From: Methylophaga sp.
Lineage (GTDB): Bacteria; Pseudomonadota; Gammaproteobacteria; Nitrosococcales; Methylophagaceae
Direction: 5' to 3'
Length of the DNA stretch: 64,000 nucleotides
NCBI GenBank assembly: GCA_002706095.1
Contig: PAJP01000022.1
Span: forward strand, 112,151-176,150
Under the pieces are notes generated by a model, which saw only the letters and a list, made by a program, of their open reading frames with translations, ran no database searches and was not told the origin of the DNA. The position numbers and the translations under genes are program-made. Below are positions 17,308-26,317 of this stretch, piece by piece (position 1 is the first letter of the stretch; each line of letters starts with the position of its first letter).

Positions 17308-18803
17308 AACCGTTAAACTCGTTTTTTTCAGACTTATCCCTTCACAATATTCGTCTATTTACGGCATTCATTAGTCTGCTGTTTTCCGTATTGGCATTCT
17401 CCACCGATCAGCTGATTAATAGCGATGGTGTTTTATACTTGAATATGGCAAAAGCTTATATAGAAGGTGGATTGGCTGCGACAGCAGCCATGTACGATTG
17501 GCCATTTTTTTCCATCTTAATTGCCGTTATTCATCAATTTACAGGTATCCAACTAGAATTGAGTGGGCAGATCATCAATAGCCTGCTTTTTGTGGTTTTT
17601 ACTGATGCGCTAGTACTGATTGCTAATAAATTATTAGCTAACCTAAGATACGTCTTTATTGCATCCTTAATCATTCTCTGTTTTTCTACACTTAATGACT
17701 ACCGTAGTTATATTATTAGAGACATTGGCTATTGGGCTTTTATCTCAATTTCAATCTACCGAACCATTATTTTTTTAGAAAAGCCTAATTGGCAAAATGG
17801 TATTTACTGGCAATTATCCAGCCTATTAGCCCTGTTATTCCGTGTTGAAGCTATTGTTATTATTCTGGCAACGCCTCTATTCATAGTGTTCCAACTAGGA
17901 TTTAGAGATGGCTTAAAATCAGCTATTAAACTCTGTTCATTATTCCTTCTTGGTGGCGTATTGGCTGCAGCCGTATTTACTCAACAACAAGGCATGAAAA
18001 GCTCCTTTGGCAAACTCCTCAGTGTGACCGAATTTCTGGACCACTCAAGTATTACTGAGGTATTTCATGAGAAAGCGACTATTCTAGGTAAAGAGTTATT
18101 GAGTCAATATTCCGAACGCTACGGCGGGATGATTTTAGCTTCAGGCCTTGTATATATGTTACTAGCAAAAATCATTACGGGTTTATCGCCGCTAAACCTT
18201 ATTTTTTTTACCATGGCTAAAGTGCAGCAAAAAACAGGCTCGTCGGAAAGTAATACTCGTCGCTTCCTGCTTTTCTTCATTGGCATCAACCTCATTATTC
18301 TGCTTACGTTCCTATTTAAACATTACTTCATCAGTACCCGTTATGCAGTCATGCTAATTACTGCTGTGGTCCTGCTTATGCTACCTGCGATGTGTCGTCT
18401 GATTGATGATTACTGGCTAGCCAAAAATAAATTTGCCCTTACACTCATCCCCTTCTTACTTCTTGCGAGTATCATTGATACCTTCACCACCAGTGTGACC
18501 AAAGGCTATATAAAAGAAACTGCGATCTGGGCGAGCCAAAATTTGCCGGAAAACAGCCGGGTTCTCACCAACGATATTTTTATTGATTTTTATTTCCATG
18601 AAAATGAGCCTAAAGCGCGGTTAAAACTCGATAGAACGCTTCAAACTAACAAGCAGTTTGATTATTTTATTGTTATCGAGAAGCCCTCTCGCGCAGAAAG
18701 AAAAAAACAATATGCTAACTGGGATTTGATGCCAATTCATTACAGTGAGAACGCTCGAGGTGATAAGGCAGTCATCTATAGGGTGTTAAATATTGACAAC
18801 TAG
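17304..18803 (+). CDS. Polytopic membrane protein, GT-C (ArnT/PMT-like) glycosyltransferase candidate
   Basis: A 499-residue inner-membrane protein with about ten or more hydrophobic helices and a soluble C-terminal tail (about 410-499). The first outer loop carries NSDGVLYLNMAKAY, resembling the acidic loop of GT-C transferases that use polyprenyl-phosphate sugars, and RDIGYW follows near residue 140. That suggests a periplasmic sugar addition to the LPS core or lipid A, but the family match is partial. The gene is visibly more AT-rich than waaF, which it overlaps by 4 bases, so it may have been acquired. The following GT4 gene starts inside its 3' end. Confidence 0.6.
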   Translation: MKPLNSFFSDLSLHNIRLFTAFISLLFSVLAFSTDQLINSDGVLYLNMAKAYIEGGLAATAAMYDWPFFSILIAVIHQFTGIQLELSGQIINSLLFVVFTDALVLIANKLLANLRYVFIASLIILCFSTLNDYRSYIIRDIGYWAFISISIYRTIIFLEKPNWQNGIYWQLSSLLALLFRVEAIVIILATPLFIVFQLGFRDGLKSAIKLCSLFLLGGVLAAAVFTQQQGMKSSFGKLLSVTEFLDHSSITEVFHEKATILGKELLSQYSERYGGMILASGLVYMLLAKIITGLSPLNLIFFTMAKVQQKTGSSESNTRRFLLFFIGINLIILLTFLFKHYFISTRYAVMLITAVVLLMLPAMCRLIDDYWLAKNKFALTLIPFLLLASIIDTFTTSVTKGYIKETAIWASQNLPENSRVLTNDIFIDFYFHENEPKARLKLDRTLQTNKQFDYFIVIEKPSRAERKKQYANWDLMPIHYSENARGDKAVIYRVLNIDN

Positions 18804-19911
18804 ACCACGTCACGTTCTGCAGTTATGCCATAGCTACGATCCGCCTTTTGATGATTGCGCGCGACAATATGCATCATTATTTAAAGGCACTAGTTTCCTT
18901 GTTACAACGGTCTTCCTAACGGGAGCCCCCAGAGCTGACTTGTTAGAAAATACACTGTCTGATGAGGTCATTTTTCTTGAAAGCCCAAAGCATAAACTTA
19001 AAGGACTTAAGTTATCACTACTGAAACGAGTGAAGAGAATATCTCAACAAAAACACTACGAACTTTGTATTGCACATAGGACAAAACCCACATATTTAGC
19101 CCTCATTGCCACACAACTTCCTGTAATGAGTATTCATCACGCTTTTGGTGACTTTGACCGTTTAGGAAGAAGGCTTTTTACAGAATTCTTCTCATCTCGC
19201 TTATTACTCATAGGGGTATCCAAGGCTGTATCAGCCGATATAAAACAGCACTTACCCCGTTTTCCCGTAGATGGGATCGAAACTTTATATAACAGAGTGG
19301 ATATAGAACACTCAAAAAATGAGCTCTTGAGTAAAGCTAAAGCCAGAGAAATGCTAGATATTCCTGATGAATCTTATGTTATCGGTAATGTAGGCAGATT
19401 ACATCCTGATAAAGACCAAGAGACACTGATTCGGGCATTTGCCAAAGCAAAGCATGCGCTCCCTGAGAATACTTTGTTAATTATTATTGGCAAGGGCAAG
19501 CTTCAACAAAAACTTCATGATCTTGCTCAATCACTGAATGTAGAAGACAACATCAAATTTATTGGCTACATCAAAGATGCGAAGCGTTACTTTACAGCCT
19601 TCGATATTTTTGTCTTGACCTCTGATAGTGAGCCTTTTGGTATGGTTGTGCTGGAAGCTATGATCGCGAATCTACCTATAATTTGTAGTGATTGTGGAGG
19701 AGCAAAAGAAATTGTAGAAAACACAGGGCTATTATTTCCTTTTGCATCTTCTGAAAAGTTAGCAGAGTTACTGGTTCATTCAGCCAATAACAGAGAGTCA
19801 ACATATAGTCATGATGCTTCGCTTATGAAACTACATACTTACTTTTCTGATGAAGCTGGGAGGAGAGCATTTTGGAAATTAGAGCAAATAAAGAAAATTC
19901 TCTCACCTTAA
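18793..19911 (+). CDS. Glycosyltransferase family 4 protein
   Basis: A 372-residue GT-B fold glycosyltransferase. The C-terminal nucleotide-sugar domain has NVGRLHPDKDQETLIRAF, the K-rich loop, and the GT4 EX7E motif in SEPFGMVVLEAM (about 275-287) followed by ICSDCGGAKEIV. The start is a TTG at 18793, 11 bases inside the preceding gene; no ATG or GTG occurs before the conserved N-terminal strand, so the weak start is probably real. By position it parallels the WapH-type core glycosyltransferases near carbamoyltransferase genes in Pseudomonas, but donor and acceptor are unknown. It is AT-rich relative to flanking genes. Confidence 0.85.
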   Translation: MTTRPRHVLQLCHSYDPPFDDCARQYASLFKGTSFLVTTVFLTGAPRADLLENTLSDEVIFLESPKHKLKGLKLSLLKRVKRISQQKHYELCIAHRTKPTYLALIATQLPVMSIHHAFGDFDRLGRRLFTEFFSSRLLLIGVSKAVSADIKQHLPRFPVDGIETLYNRVDIEHSKNELLSKAKAREMLDIPDESYVIGNVGRLHPDKDQETLIRAFAKAKHALPENTLLIIIGKGKLQQKLHDLAQSLNVEDNIKFIGYIKDAKRYFTAFDIFVLTSDSEPFGMVVLEAMIANLPIICSDCGGAKEIVENTGLLFPFASSEKLAELLVHSANNRESTYSHDASLMKLHTYFSDEAGRRAFWKLEQIKKILSP

Positions 19912-19998
19912 CTGATTTGTTTTTGCCAATTAATCAGTATTTAAGAATAATGCATTACTTTACATAGCAAATATATTCAATAATCAGGTCGTATAAAA

Positions 19999-20721
19999 AT
20001 GGCAGACATAAAACACAAAAACAAATATGACTTTGACACGATATGGCAACTGGATACAGATTGGTTCGAGCCCCCAAACCACAGACGCGGTGGCTGGAGT
20101 GGTGTGGTTAAATATGTACTTGAAACAACACATGGTGCTATTGATGTGTTTATCAAACGTCAGGAAAATCATCGCACAAAAACATGGTGTCATCCTTTAA
20201 AAGGCATTCATACCTTTCAAAAAGAATATAACAATATTCTTAAACTTACGGCTAAGCATATTCCTACACTTGAACCTGTCTATTTTTCATGTGACCAGTC
20301 AAGGGCGATACTGGTTACAAAAGAGCTTCGAGATTATCAATCACTCGAAAACATTTCTCCCTCAAGCTTATCAAATGTGTCACGTAAACAATTACTGAAA
20401 GCTGTAGCTCATGTATTGGTGAATATGCACCAAGCACATTTTCAACATAATTCACTTTATCCCAAACACATTTTTGCTAAGCCAGTATCTAACGGCTGGA
20501 AGATAAAAATCATCGATCTGGAGAAAATGAAACGTACATTGTTGGTCAGACAATCGATGCTGAGAGATCTGGGCACACTAGACCGTCATGCTAATGAAGA
20601 TTGGTCAATGAAAGACCGCGTTTTCTTTTTACAACAGTATTTCAATGAACAACCATTGTCTAAAAAGACTAAACAACTTTTACATAAAATTGCTAAGCCC
20701 AAAAAAGCAAAACGTCATTAG
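19999..20721 (+). CDS. Lipopolysaccharide kinase, InaA family
   Basis: A 240-residue protein kinase-like enzyme of the InaA/Kdo-kinase group that phosphorylates LPS core sugars. The N-lobe Lys lies in IDVFIKRQ, the catalytic-loop region reads HNSLYPKHIF (the usual Asp is replaced by Ser-Leu-Tyr around HxxD), and the metal-binding strand is IIDLEKM. A Lys-rich C-terminal tail could bind membrane lipids. Without the canonical catalytic Asp in the loop, activity should be checked. It lies 87 bases after the GT4 and 64 before the carbamoyltransferase. WapQ and WapP of Pseudomonas are comparable proteins in comparable positions. Confidence 0.8.
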   Translation: MADIKHKNKYDFDTIWQLDTDWFEPPNHRRGGWSGVVKYVLETTHGAIDVFIKRQENHRTKTWCHPLKGIHTFQKEYNNILKLTAKHIPTLEPVYFSCDQSRAILVTKELRDYQSLENISPSSLSNVSRKQLLKAVAHVLVNMHQAHFQHNSLYPKHIFAKPVSNGWKIKIIDLEKMKRTLLVRQSMLRDLGTLDRHANEDWSMKDRVFFLQQYFNEQPLSKKTKQLLHKIAKPKKAKRH

Positions 20722-20785
20722 TCGTGTTGACCGACTGCATGCGATATACTTACGCACTGTTTAACTCAAAGACATATATCACATC

Positions 20786-22507
20786 ATGATCGTTTTAGGT
20801 TTGTCTGGCGCGGTAAATCACGACGCCTCTGCTGCTTTATATATTGATGGAAAGCTTGTAGCTGCTGCTGAAGAGGAGCGTTTTCTGCGTGACAAGCACG
20901 CCAAAGGGAAAATGCCTTATGAGGCCACTAAATTCTGTTTAGAACAGGCTGGTATTCGTCCCGATCAGATTGATATTGTGGCTTTCCCTTACGCTGAGAT
21001 TGGCCTGAAATCACCCGCACGCTGGCACTATGCAAAGCGCCATTGGTATGCCCCTGACCGCGCACTTACCGCTTTATTCAGCGGTAACCGTCGATATTGG
21101 CGGAATCACCGAAATGTAATGAAGTTATTAGATGATCTAGGTATCGGAGCGAAACGCGTTAAATTTGTCCCAGTTGAACATCATCTAGCGCATGCCAGTA
21201 GTGCCTACCATTTGAGTGGTTTTAAAGAAAAAACAGCCATTATCGGTATTGATGGTAAAGGCGAATATGCCACTACTTTTTTTGGTTATGGCGAAAATGG
21301 CAAGATTCATAAGATCAAAGAATTCTATGATCCGGATTCACTTGGTGGTGTCTATGGTGCATTAACAGAATATCTTGGCTTTGAAATGCTGGATGGCGAA
21401 TTCAAAGTAATGGGTATGGCCCCTTACGGTGATCCGAAGCGTTTCGACTTCTCACGTTTAATTGACTACAAAAACGGTGACTTCAAGGTCAATACCAAAC
21501 TGGTCAATGTCGTAGGCACTCGCCGTTACAAGAAGAATGGCAAAGGCTACTTTTTCAGTCCTGAGTTAATCGAATGGCTCGGCCCTATGCGAGAAGGCGA
21601 TGAAAAAGATGAGCCTTACATCGATTACGCCGCAAGCATCCAAGACCTGTTAGAGAAAACAGCTTTAAAACTGATTGATTTTTATCTGGGTGACATTATT
21701 AAAGACACTGGCAAAATCGCTTATGCTGGTGGTGTGGCTCTCAATGTGAAACTCAACCAGCGTATTATTGCCATGTCCGGTGTCAAAGAACTGTTTGTAC
21801 AACCGGCGGCAAGCGATGCGGGTACTGCCATTGGTGCGGCCAGTTATGCTTCACAATTATCCGGTGTACCCGTAGAAAAAATGGAGCATGTCTACTTAGG
21901 CCCAGCCTATACCACTGAACAATGTATTGAGGCCTGTGAGCAATACGAACAGCCAGTTAAATGGGAGCGAATGAACAATGTCACCGCCGAAACAGCTAAA
22001 ATTCTAGCTGATGGTAATCCAGTTTCCTGGTTCCAGGGGCATATGGAGTTTGGACCTCGCGCTTTAGGTAATCGAAGTATTCTGGGTTCACCGAGTCATT
22101 CAGGCGTAGCTGACAGAATTAATGCCCAGATTAAATATCGTGAACGTTGGCGCCCCTTCTGTCCTAGTATGCTGGATACAGTTGCACCAGAAATATTACA
22201 GACAGATCATCCTAGCCCGTATATGACATTTACATTTGATGTGGCTGAAAGTTGGAAGTCGCGTATTCCTGAAGTCGTGCATGAAGATGGTACGGCTCGG
22301 GCTCAAATTGTCACTCAAGCAACCAATCCTCGTTACTACTCACTGCTGCAGGAAATGGAGAAACTCACGGGCAATGGTGTGGTCTTAAATACCTCGCTGA
22401 ATCGCCGCGGAGAGCCAATGGTATGTAGCCCAACTGATGCATTAAATATGTTTTTCGGTTCTGATCTACAGTATTTAGTGATGGAAGATATACTCATCAC
22501 AAAGTAG
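20786..22507 (+). CDS. Carbamoyltransferase, NodU/CmcH family (WapO-like)
   Basis: A 573-residue enzyme of the NodU/TobZ family, which makes carbamoyl-AMP from carbamoyl phosphate and ATP and transfers the carbamoyl group to a sugar hydroxyl. The N-terminal Kae1-like domain has LGLSGAVNHDASAAL, HHLAHASSAYHLSGF (metal-binding histidines, about 131-141) and GIDGKGEYAT. The C-terminal YrdC-like domain holds FGPRALGNRSIL and KYRERWRPFCPS. In Pseudomonas aeruginosa WapO, in the core-LPS cluster, carbamoylates a core heptose. The neighbours here (heptosyltransferases, LPS kinases) support the same role. It converges with the CgeB-like gene with only 6 bases between stops. Confidence 0.92.
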   Translation: MIVLGLSGAVNHDASAALYIDGKLVAAAEEERFLRDKHAKGKMPYEATKFCLEQAGIRPDQIDIVAFPYAEIGLKSPARWHYAKRHWYAPDRALTALFSGNRRYWRNHRNVMKLLDDLGIGAKRVKFVPVEHHLAHASSAYHLSGFKEKTAIIGIDGKGEYATTFFGYGENGKIHKIKEFYDPDSLGGVYGALTEYLGFEMLDGEFKVMGMAPYGDPKRFDFSRLIDYKNGDFKVNTKLVNVVGTRRYKKNGKGYFFSPELIEWLGPMREGDEKDEPYIDYAASIQDLLEKTALKLIDFYLGDIIKDTGKIAYAGGVALNVKLNQRIIAMSGVKELFVQPAASDAGTAIGAASYASQLSGVPVEKMEHVYLGPAYTTEQCIEACEQYEQPVKWERMNNVTAETAKILADGNPVSWFQGHMEFGPRALGNRSILGSPSHSGVADRINAQIKYRERWRPFCPSMLDTVAPEILQTDHPSPYMTFTFDVAESWKSRIPEVVHEDGTARAQIVTQATNPRYYSLLQEMEKLTGNGVVLNTSLNRRGEPMVCSPTDALNMFFGSDLQYLVMEDILITK

Positions 22508-22513
22508 ATTGAT

Positions 22514-23542
22514 TTAATCCATATAGCTCAGCATATACTCAACACGTTTTTTCCAGGTGTAGTGTTGGCTTATTTTCTGCTGTCCCCGTTTAGCTATAGC
22601 TAAACGGGCATCATCATTACTCAAATAATAAAGCACTTTTTCTACCAGCTCTTTTGAGCCCTTAAACGTCTCAATTTCCAAACCAATCTCGAATAAATCT
22701 GCCACTTCATCACAATAATCTGTTAAGACAAAACACCCTGCCGCCATTGCCTCAAAGATTCTTAAATTAACACCAGTTTCAGCTGCATAGAATGGTCCTC
22801 GAGTGATATTCAATACAATCTTAGAACTGACAAGATGCTGATAAAGTTCTTGTCCCCATAACGGTTTGTCATCAACTTTCTGTTGTAAAGCAGGTGACAT
22901 TATTGATTGATTTCTTTTCCATCGATTTCCCTTGATAGAAACATAATCAGCAATATGTTCCAGCATAAAACAACGTCTCAGATCAGCGCTACCTACAAAT
23001 AAAACGTCATGCTGATACTTAGCTGGCTCAGCTTCAACCAGATTAGCCCCAAAAGGTGAAAATATCGTATTAATATTTTTTCGATTGAAAAACTCTGTCA
23101 CTACTTTTGAAAATGAAAATACGCGATCATAAACACGGACTTCATTCTCAATAAAATAGATAAACTCTCTACGCTTTGAATATAGATTGCAGCTATCAGT
23201 ATCGTATAAATAGAGTTTTATACCTTTAGTTTTAGCTAAATCTGCGAGGTGGTTGGGTTTAATAAAGCGATATAAAAAACCTATAACAAAAATACTGTCA
23301 GGTTTAATTTCCTCAATTAATGATAACAACGACTCAAAACGTTTCTTGGGTAAGTAATAAAAACTATTTTTCTCAGATAGTTTTCGTTGTACTTTTGTGA
23401 AAGCTGAGCGAGGCTTATATAAGCTGATATTCTCCAACTTAGCTAAATCATAATATTCTGAGTTGTCTATACAAGCATGAATATCTCGACCGAGAGTGGC
23501 ACCACCAATTCCATCCAGAATTAAAATTTTCTTGTCCGTCAC
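22514..23542 (-). CDS. CgeB-like glycosyltransferase
   Basis: A 342-residue GT-B-type glycosyltransferase of the CgeB/Glyco_trans_1_2 group. The N-domain includes PDSIFVIGFLYRFIKP and the C-domain has the typical NLRIFEAMAAGCFVLTDYCDEVADLF block, followed by a C-terminal YTWKKRVEYML helix. The substrate is unknown; a core-LPS sugar is likely from context. The start is uncertain: GTG at 23542 with AAGGA nine bases upstream is preferred, and an adjacent TTG at 23545 is possible. It is noticeably AT-rich compared with galE and waaG. It follows the YrbL-like gene by about 12 bases. Confidence 0.8.
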   Translation of the reverse strand: MTDKKILILDGIGGATLGRDIHACIDNSEYYDLAKLENISLYKPRSAFTKVQRKLSEKNSFYYLPKKRFESLLSLIEEIKPDSIFVIGFLYRFIKPNHLADLAKTKGIKLYLYDTDSCNLYSKRREFIYFIENEVRVYDRVFSFSKVVTEFFNRKNINTIFSPFGANLVEAEPAKYQHDVLFVGSADLRRCFMLEHIADYVSIKGNRWKRNQSIMSPALQQKVDDKPLWGQELYQHLVSSKIVLNITRGPFYAAETGVNLRIFEAMAAGCFVLTDYCDEVADLFEIGLEIETFKGSKELVEKVLYYLSNDDARLAIAKRGQQKISQHYTWKKRVEYMLSYMD

Positions 23543-23554
23543 CAACCAATGTCC

Positions 23555-24154
23555 TTATATTGCTTTTATAATTTTCTGTATGCTGGGTTGGTTAATAAAT
23601 TGCTTTGATAACAGGCGTTGAAACTTTTCCCATTTCCGTTCAATCTTTCTTTTGCCGAAAAACCGAACATAACTGCTAATCGGAATAATATCCGAGTTAC
23701 CGATATTATCGATAATCAAACACCTCATGCCATCATTCCGCTGCTGCAAAACCATATTTTTCGGTTTGAGTGTCATGGTAATAATGTTCTGTTCTAACAG
23801 GTCCTGTTTCAATCGGATTAGAGCCTGACTGATGGGTTCGACTAATGCAGAAGTCGATGCCAGATTATCCAGATAAAACTCTAATGTTTTTGAAACCTGA
23901 CCATCCTCGTCACGAATCAAATCAAACACCGCACCAGATCCCATATTGGTGTCTTCATTACCATAGAACTTTGGCAAACTTAGCCAGTCGATATTTCGCT
24001 GTTGTAAAAATCGATAATAGGCCTGTTCACGACGTGTTTCTTCCTCACCACGTAAAACGACCACTTTGACGCATTTTGATGAATCATCAGGATGCACATG
24101 TACTTCTCTGTGCAAGCCTTTACCGACTAGAGTCGTGTTGGATAACTCAAGCAT
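23555..24154 (-). CDS. YrbL-like kinase-fold protein
   Basis: A 199-residue protein of the PhoP-regulated YrbL family, a kinase-like fold of unproven substrate. The N-lobe contains VKVVVLRGEEETRREQAYY, the catalytic-loop region is TLKPKNMVL and the DFG-equivalent is LIIDNIG, so the canonical HRD/DFG acids are altered (Asn in place of loop Asp contacts; Asp kept in IIDN). I choose the ATG at 24154, which has GGG seven bases upstream; an ATG at 24160 is equally in frame. Both lie inside the galE 3' end, so the two genes overlap. Its place among LPS kinases suggests an envelope sugar target. Confidence 0.78.
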   Translation of the reverse strand: MLELSNTTLVGKGLHREVHVHPDDSSKCVKVVVLRGEEETRREQAYYRFLQQRNIDWLSLPKFYGNEDTNMGSGAVFDLIRDEDGQVSKTLEFYLDNLASTSALVEPISQALIRLKQDLLEQNIITMTLKPKNMVLQQRNDGMRCLIIDNIGNSDIIPISSYVRFFGKRKIERKWEKFQRLLSKQFINQPSIQKIIKAI

Positions 24155-25181
24155 TACCATACCCGTTAGGATTTTGACTCTGCCAACGCCACGCATCGGT
24201 GACCATATCTTCAAGTGATTTTTCAGCAGTCCATCCAAGTAGAGATTTGGCTAATGTCGGATCCGCATAATTAGTGGCGACATCACCTGCCCGTCGTTCA
24301 ACAATTTGATACTTCACTTGTTTATTTGAGGCTTGCTCAAAAGCTGCAATCACTTCAAGTACGCTGTAACCTTGACCAGTACCAAGATTGACCGCTTTAC
24401 AACATGGCGCTGTTGCTTCAGATTCCAGCCAGTTAAGTGCTTCAAGATGTCCTCTAGCTAAATCCATCACATGAATGTAATCACGTACGCCTGTACCATC
24501 TACTGTGTCATAGTCACCTCCAAACACAGACAGGCACTCTCGTTTACCAATCGCAGTTTGTGTCACATAGGGCATTAAATTGTTAGGAATGGCACTGGGG
24601 TCTTCACCGATTAGGCCCGACTCATGCGCCCCTGCCGGATTAAAGTAGCGTAGCAATACAACACTTAATGTGTCTGGTGTGGCTTTTACCATATCCGCCA
24701 GAACTTCTTCTATCATCAATTTGGTGCGCCCATACGGATTAGTCGCGGATGTTGGAAATGTTTCATTAACAGGCATGGAAGCCGGGTCACCATAGACCGT
24801 GGCTGAAGAACTAAACACAAAATTCTTCACGGAGAACTGTTGCATTACTTCTAGTAAGACGAAAGTAGCATCAAGATTATTCTGGTAATACATCAAAGGG
24901 AATGCGCATGACTCCCCCACCGCTTTCAGGCCAGCCAAATGAATAACAGCGTCAATAGGATGCGTATTAAAAATACCTTGTAGGGCGGTTTTATCCCGAC
25001 AATCGGCCTTATAAAAAGCTACTTTTTTTTCAGTAATCTGGCTGACACGATCCAATGCAATAGATGAACTATTACTGAGGTTATCCACCACCACAACCTC
25101 AAAACCGGCTTCTAATAGCACCACACAAATATGTGAGCCAATATAACCTGCGCCACCGGTAACCAATACCGTTTTTGTCAT
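24147..25181 (-). CDS. galE: UDP-glucose 4-epimerase
   Basis: A 344-residue extended short-chain dehydrogenase that interconverts UDP-glucose and UDP-galactose, and in some bacteria the N-acetyl forms, using bound NAD+. GGAGYIGSH (NAD site, about 8-16), SSSATVYG and the catalytic YGRTK (Tyr-x-x-x-Lys) are all present, as is the RYFNPAGAH block. Length is typical. It supplies UDP-galactose for LPS core glycosylation. The ATG overlaps the waaG stop by one base (TAATG), so waaG, galE and the YrbL-like gene form a coupled unit. Confidence 0.97.
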   Translation of the reverse strand: MTKTVLVTGGAGYIGSHICVVLLEAGFEVVVVDNLSNSSSIALDRVSQITEKKVAFYKADCRDKTALQGIFNTHPIDAVIHLAGLKAVGESCAFPLMYYQNNLDATFVLLEVMQQFSVKNFVFSSSATVYGDPASMPVNETFPTSATNPYGRTKLMIEEVLADMVKATPDTLSVVLLRYFNPAGAHESGLIGEDPSAIPNNLMPYVTQTAIGKRECLSVFGGDYDTVDGTGVRDYIHVMDLARGHLEALNWLESEATAPCCKAVNLGTGQGYSVLEVIAAFEQASNKQVKYQIVERRAGDVATNYADPTLAKSLLGWTAEKSLEDMVTDAWRWQSQNPNGYGNA

Positions 25182-26317
25182 TACTTTTCCCTTTTTTGTT
25201 TTGCCAGTGATTTAATCACTGTGGCAGCCTGCTGCGGCATACTATACAAATCTTCTGTTGCGGCATAATGAAGCGCTTGCTGCGACCAATACTGTAACTT
25301 GTCTTTATCTAACATTTCTGCCAGATCTAAAGCCGTTTTTTCTGCACTCTCAGCGTCGCTAATAACCCGTCCCGCATCTGCCTTAGTCACGTGTTTGGTG
25401 TAACCACAGACATCAGATACCAAGCTTGGCAGCCCTGCCACCATGGCTTCAAGAATCACCGTACCTGTATTTTCTTTTCTTGCTGGGTGAATTAACAGAT
25501 CGGCCGCCAGCAAAAATCGGGGAATGTCGGAACGTCCCCCAAGAAATGTCACTTGCTGAGCAATAGAAGCTTGCTGTGCCTGGCGTTGTAGATAACGGTT
25601 ATCACCGTCACCTATCACCATTAACTTCGTTTTATCTTTGAGTTGTTCCGGCAACTTAGCTAGCGCGGCAATGGCTCGATCAACGCCTTTGGTTTTAAAG
25701 CCAGTCCCCACCATCAGTACTAACCATTCATCTTGGGCAATATTAAATTCAGCACGGACTTGCTGACGAATGTGTTCAGCATTGGCAGGACGCTGCCTGT
25801 CACGGTCAATACCTGGCGGTAAGCTGATTAAACGATTTTGAGGTGTCTGATAATGTTGTTCGAACAGCGCTTGTTGCACATCAGAAATCATCATCGACAC
25901 AGTATTTGACTGCTTGCCAAAAACGGCTTCTTCACAAGCTTTATAAAATTTTACACGTCCGGAAAACTGTAAAAGCGCATACAGAGGATGTGACTTAATA
26001 CGATCGATATAACAAGGGTCTGCCGCGTAATAAACATCCAGCCCCGGCATTTTATTAAATCCAATGACCAGGTCATAATTTTGCTGATGTAATTGTGGCA
26101 AAAGCTGATCAATATAGGATTGTAACTTGGCGTGGTTGCTCCAGCCCTTGGTTTCAATAATATGCACATTAAACTGCTCAGGGACGTCCCCTTGCCATTC
26201 CATCACATATACGTCGACCGTATCATCAGCTTGCAGGCAGCATTGCATGATATTCATAAAATCACGAGCAAGTCCGCCAAAAGGGAAAAACTTATATAAA
26301 CAGACCGCGTATTTCAT
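25181..26317 (-). CDS. waaG: LPS core glucosyltransferase I (WaaG)
   Basis: A 378-residue GT4 enzyme that adds the first outer-core hexose (glucose in E. coli) to heptose II. The opening CLYKFFPFGGLARDFM, the central FNKMPGLDVYYAADPC and LPPGIDRDR blocks and the late DLLIHPARKENTGTVILEAM EX7E motif are diagnostic of WaaG. It overlaps the two-domain kinase gene by 4 bases (ATGA) and galE by 1. Donor sugar in this organism is not shown by sequence. Confidence 0.93.
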   Translation of the reverse strand: MKYAVCLYKFFPFGGLARDFMNIMQCCLQADDTVDVYVMEWQGDVPEQFNVHIIETKGWSNHAKLQSYIDQLLPQLHQQNYDLVIGFNKMPGLDVYYAADPCYIDRIKSHPLYALLQFSGRVKFYKACEEAVFGKQSNTVSMMISDVQQALFEQHYQTPQNRLISLPPGIDRDRQRPANAEHIRQQVRAEFNIAQDEWLVLMVGTGFKTKGVDRAIAALAKLPEQLKDKTKLMVIGDGDNRYLQRQAQQASIAQQVTFLGGRSDIPRFLLAADLLIHPARKENTGTVILEAMVAGLPSLVSDVCGYTKHVTKADAGRVISDAESAEKTALDLAEMLDKDKLQYWSQQALHYAATEDLYSMPQQAATVIKSLAKQKREK

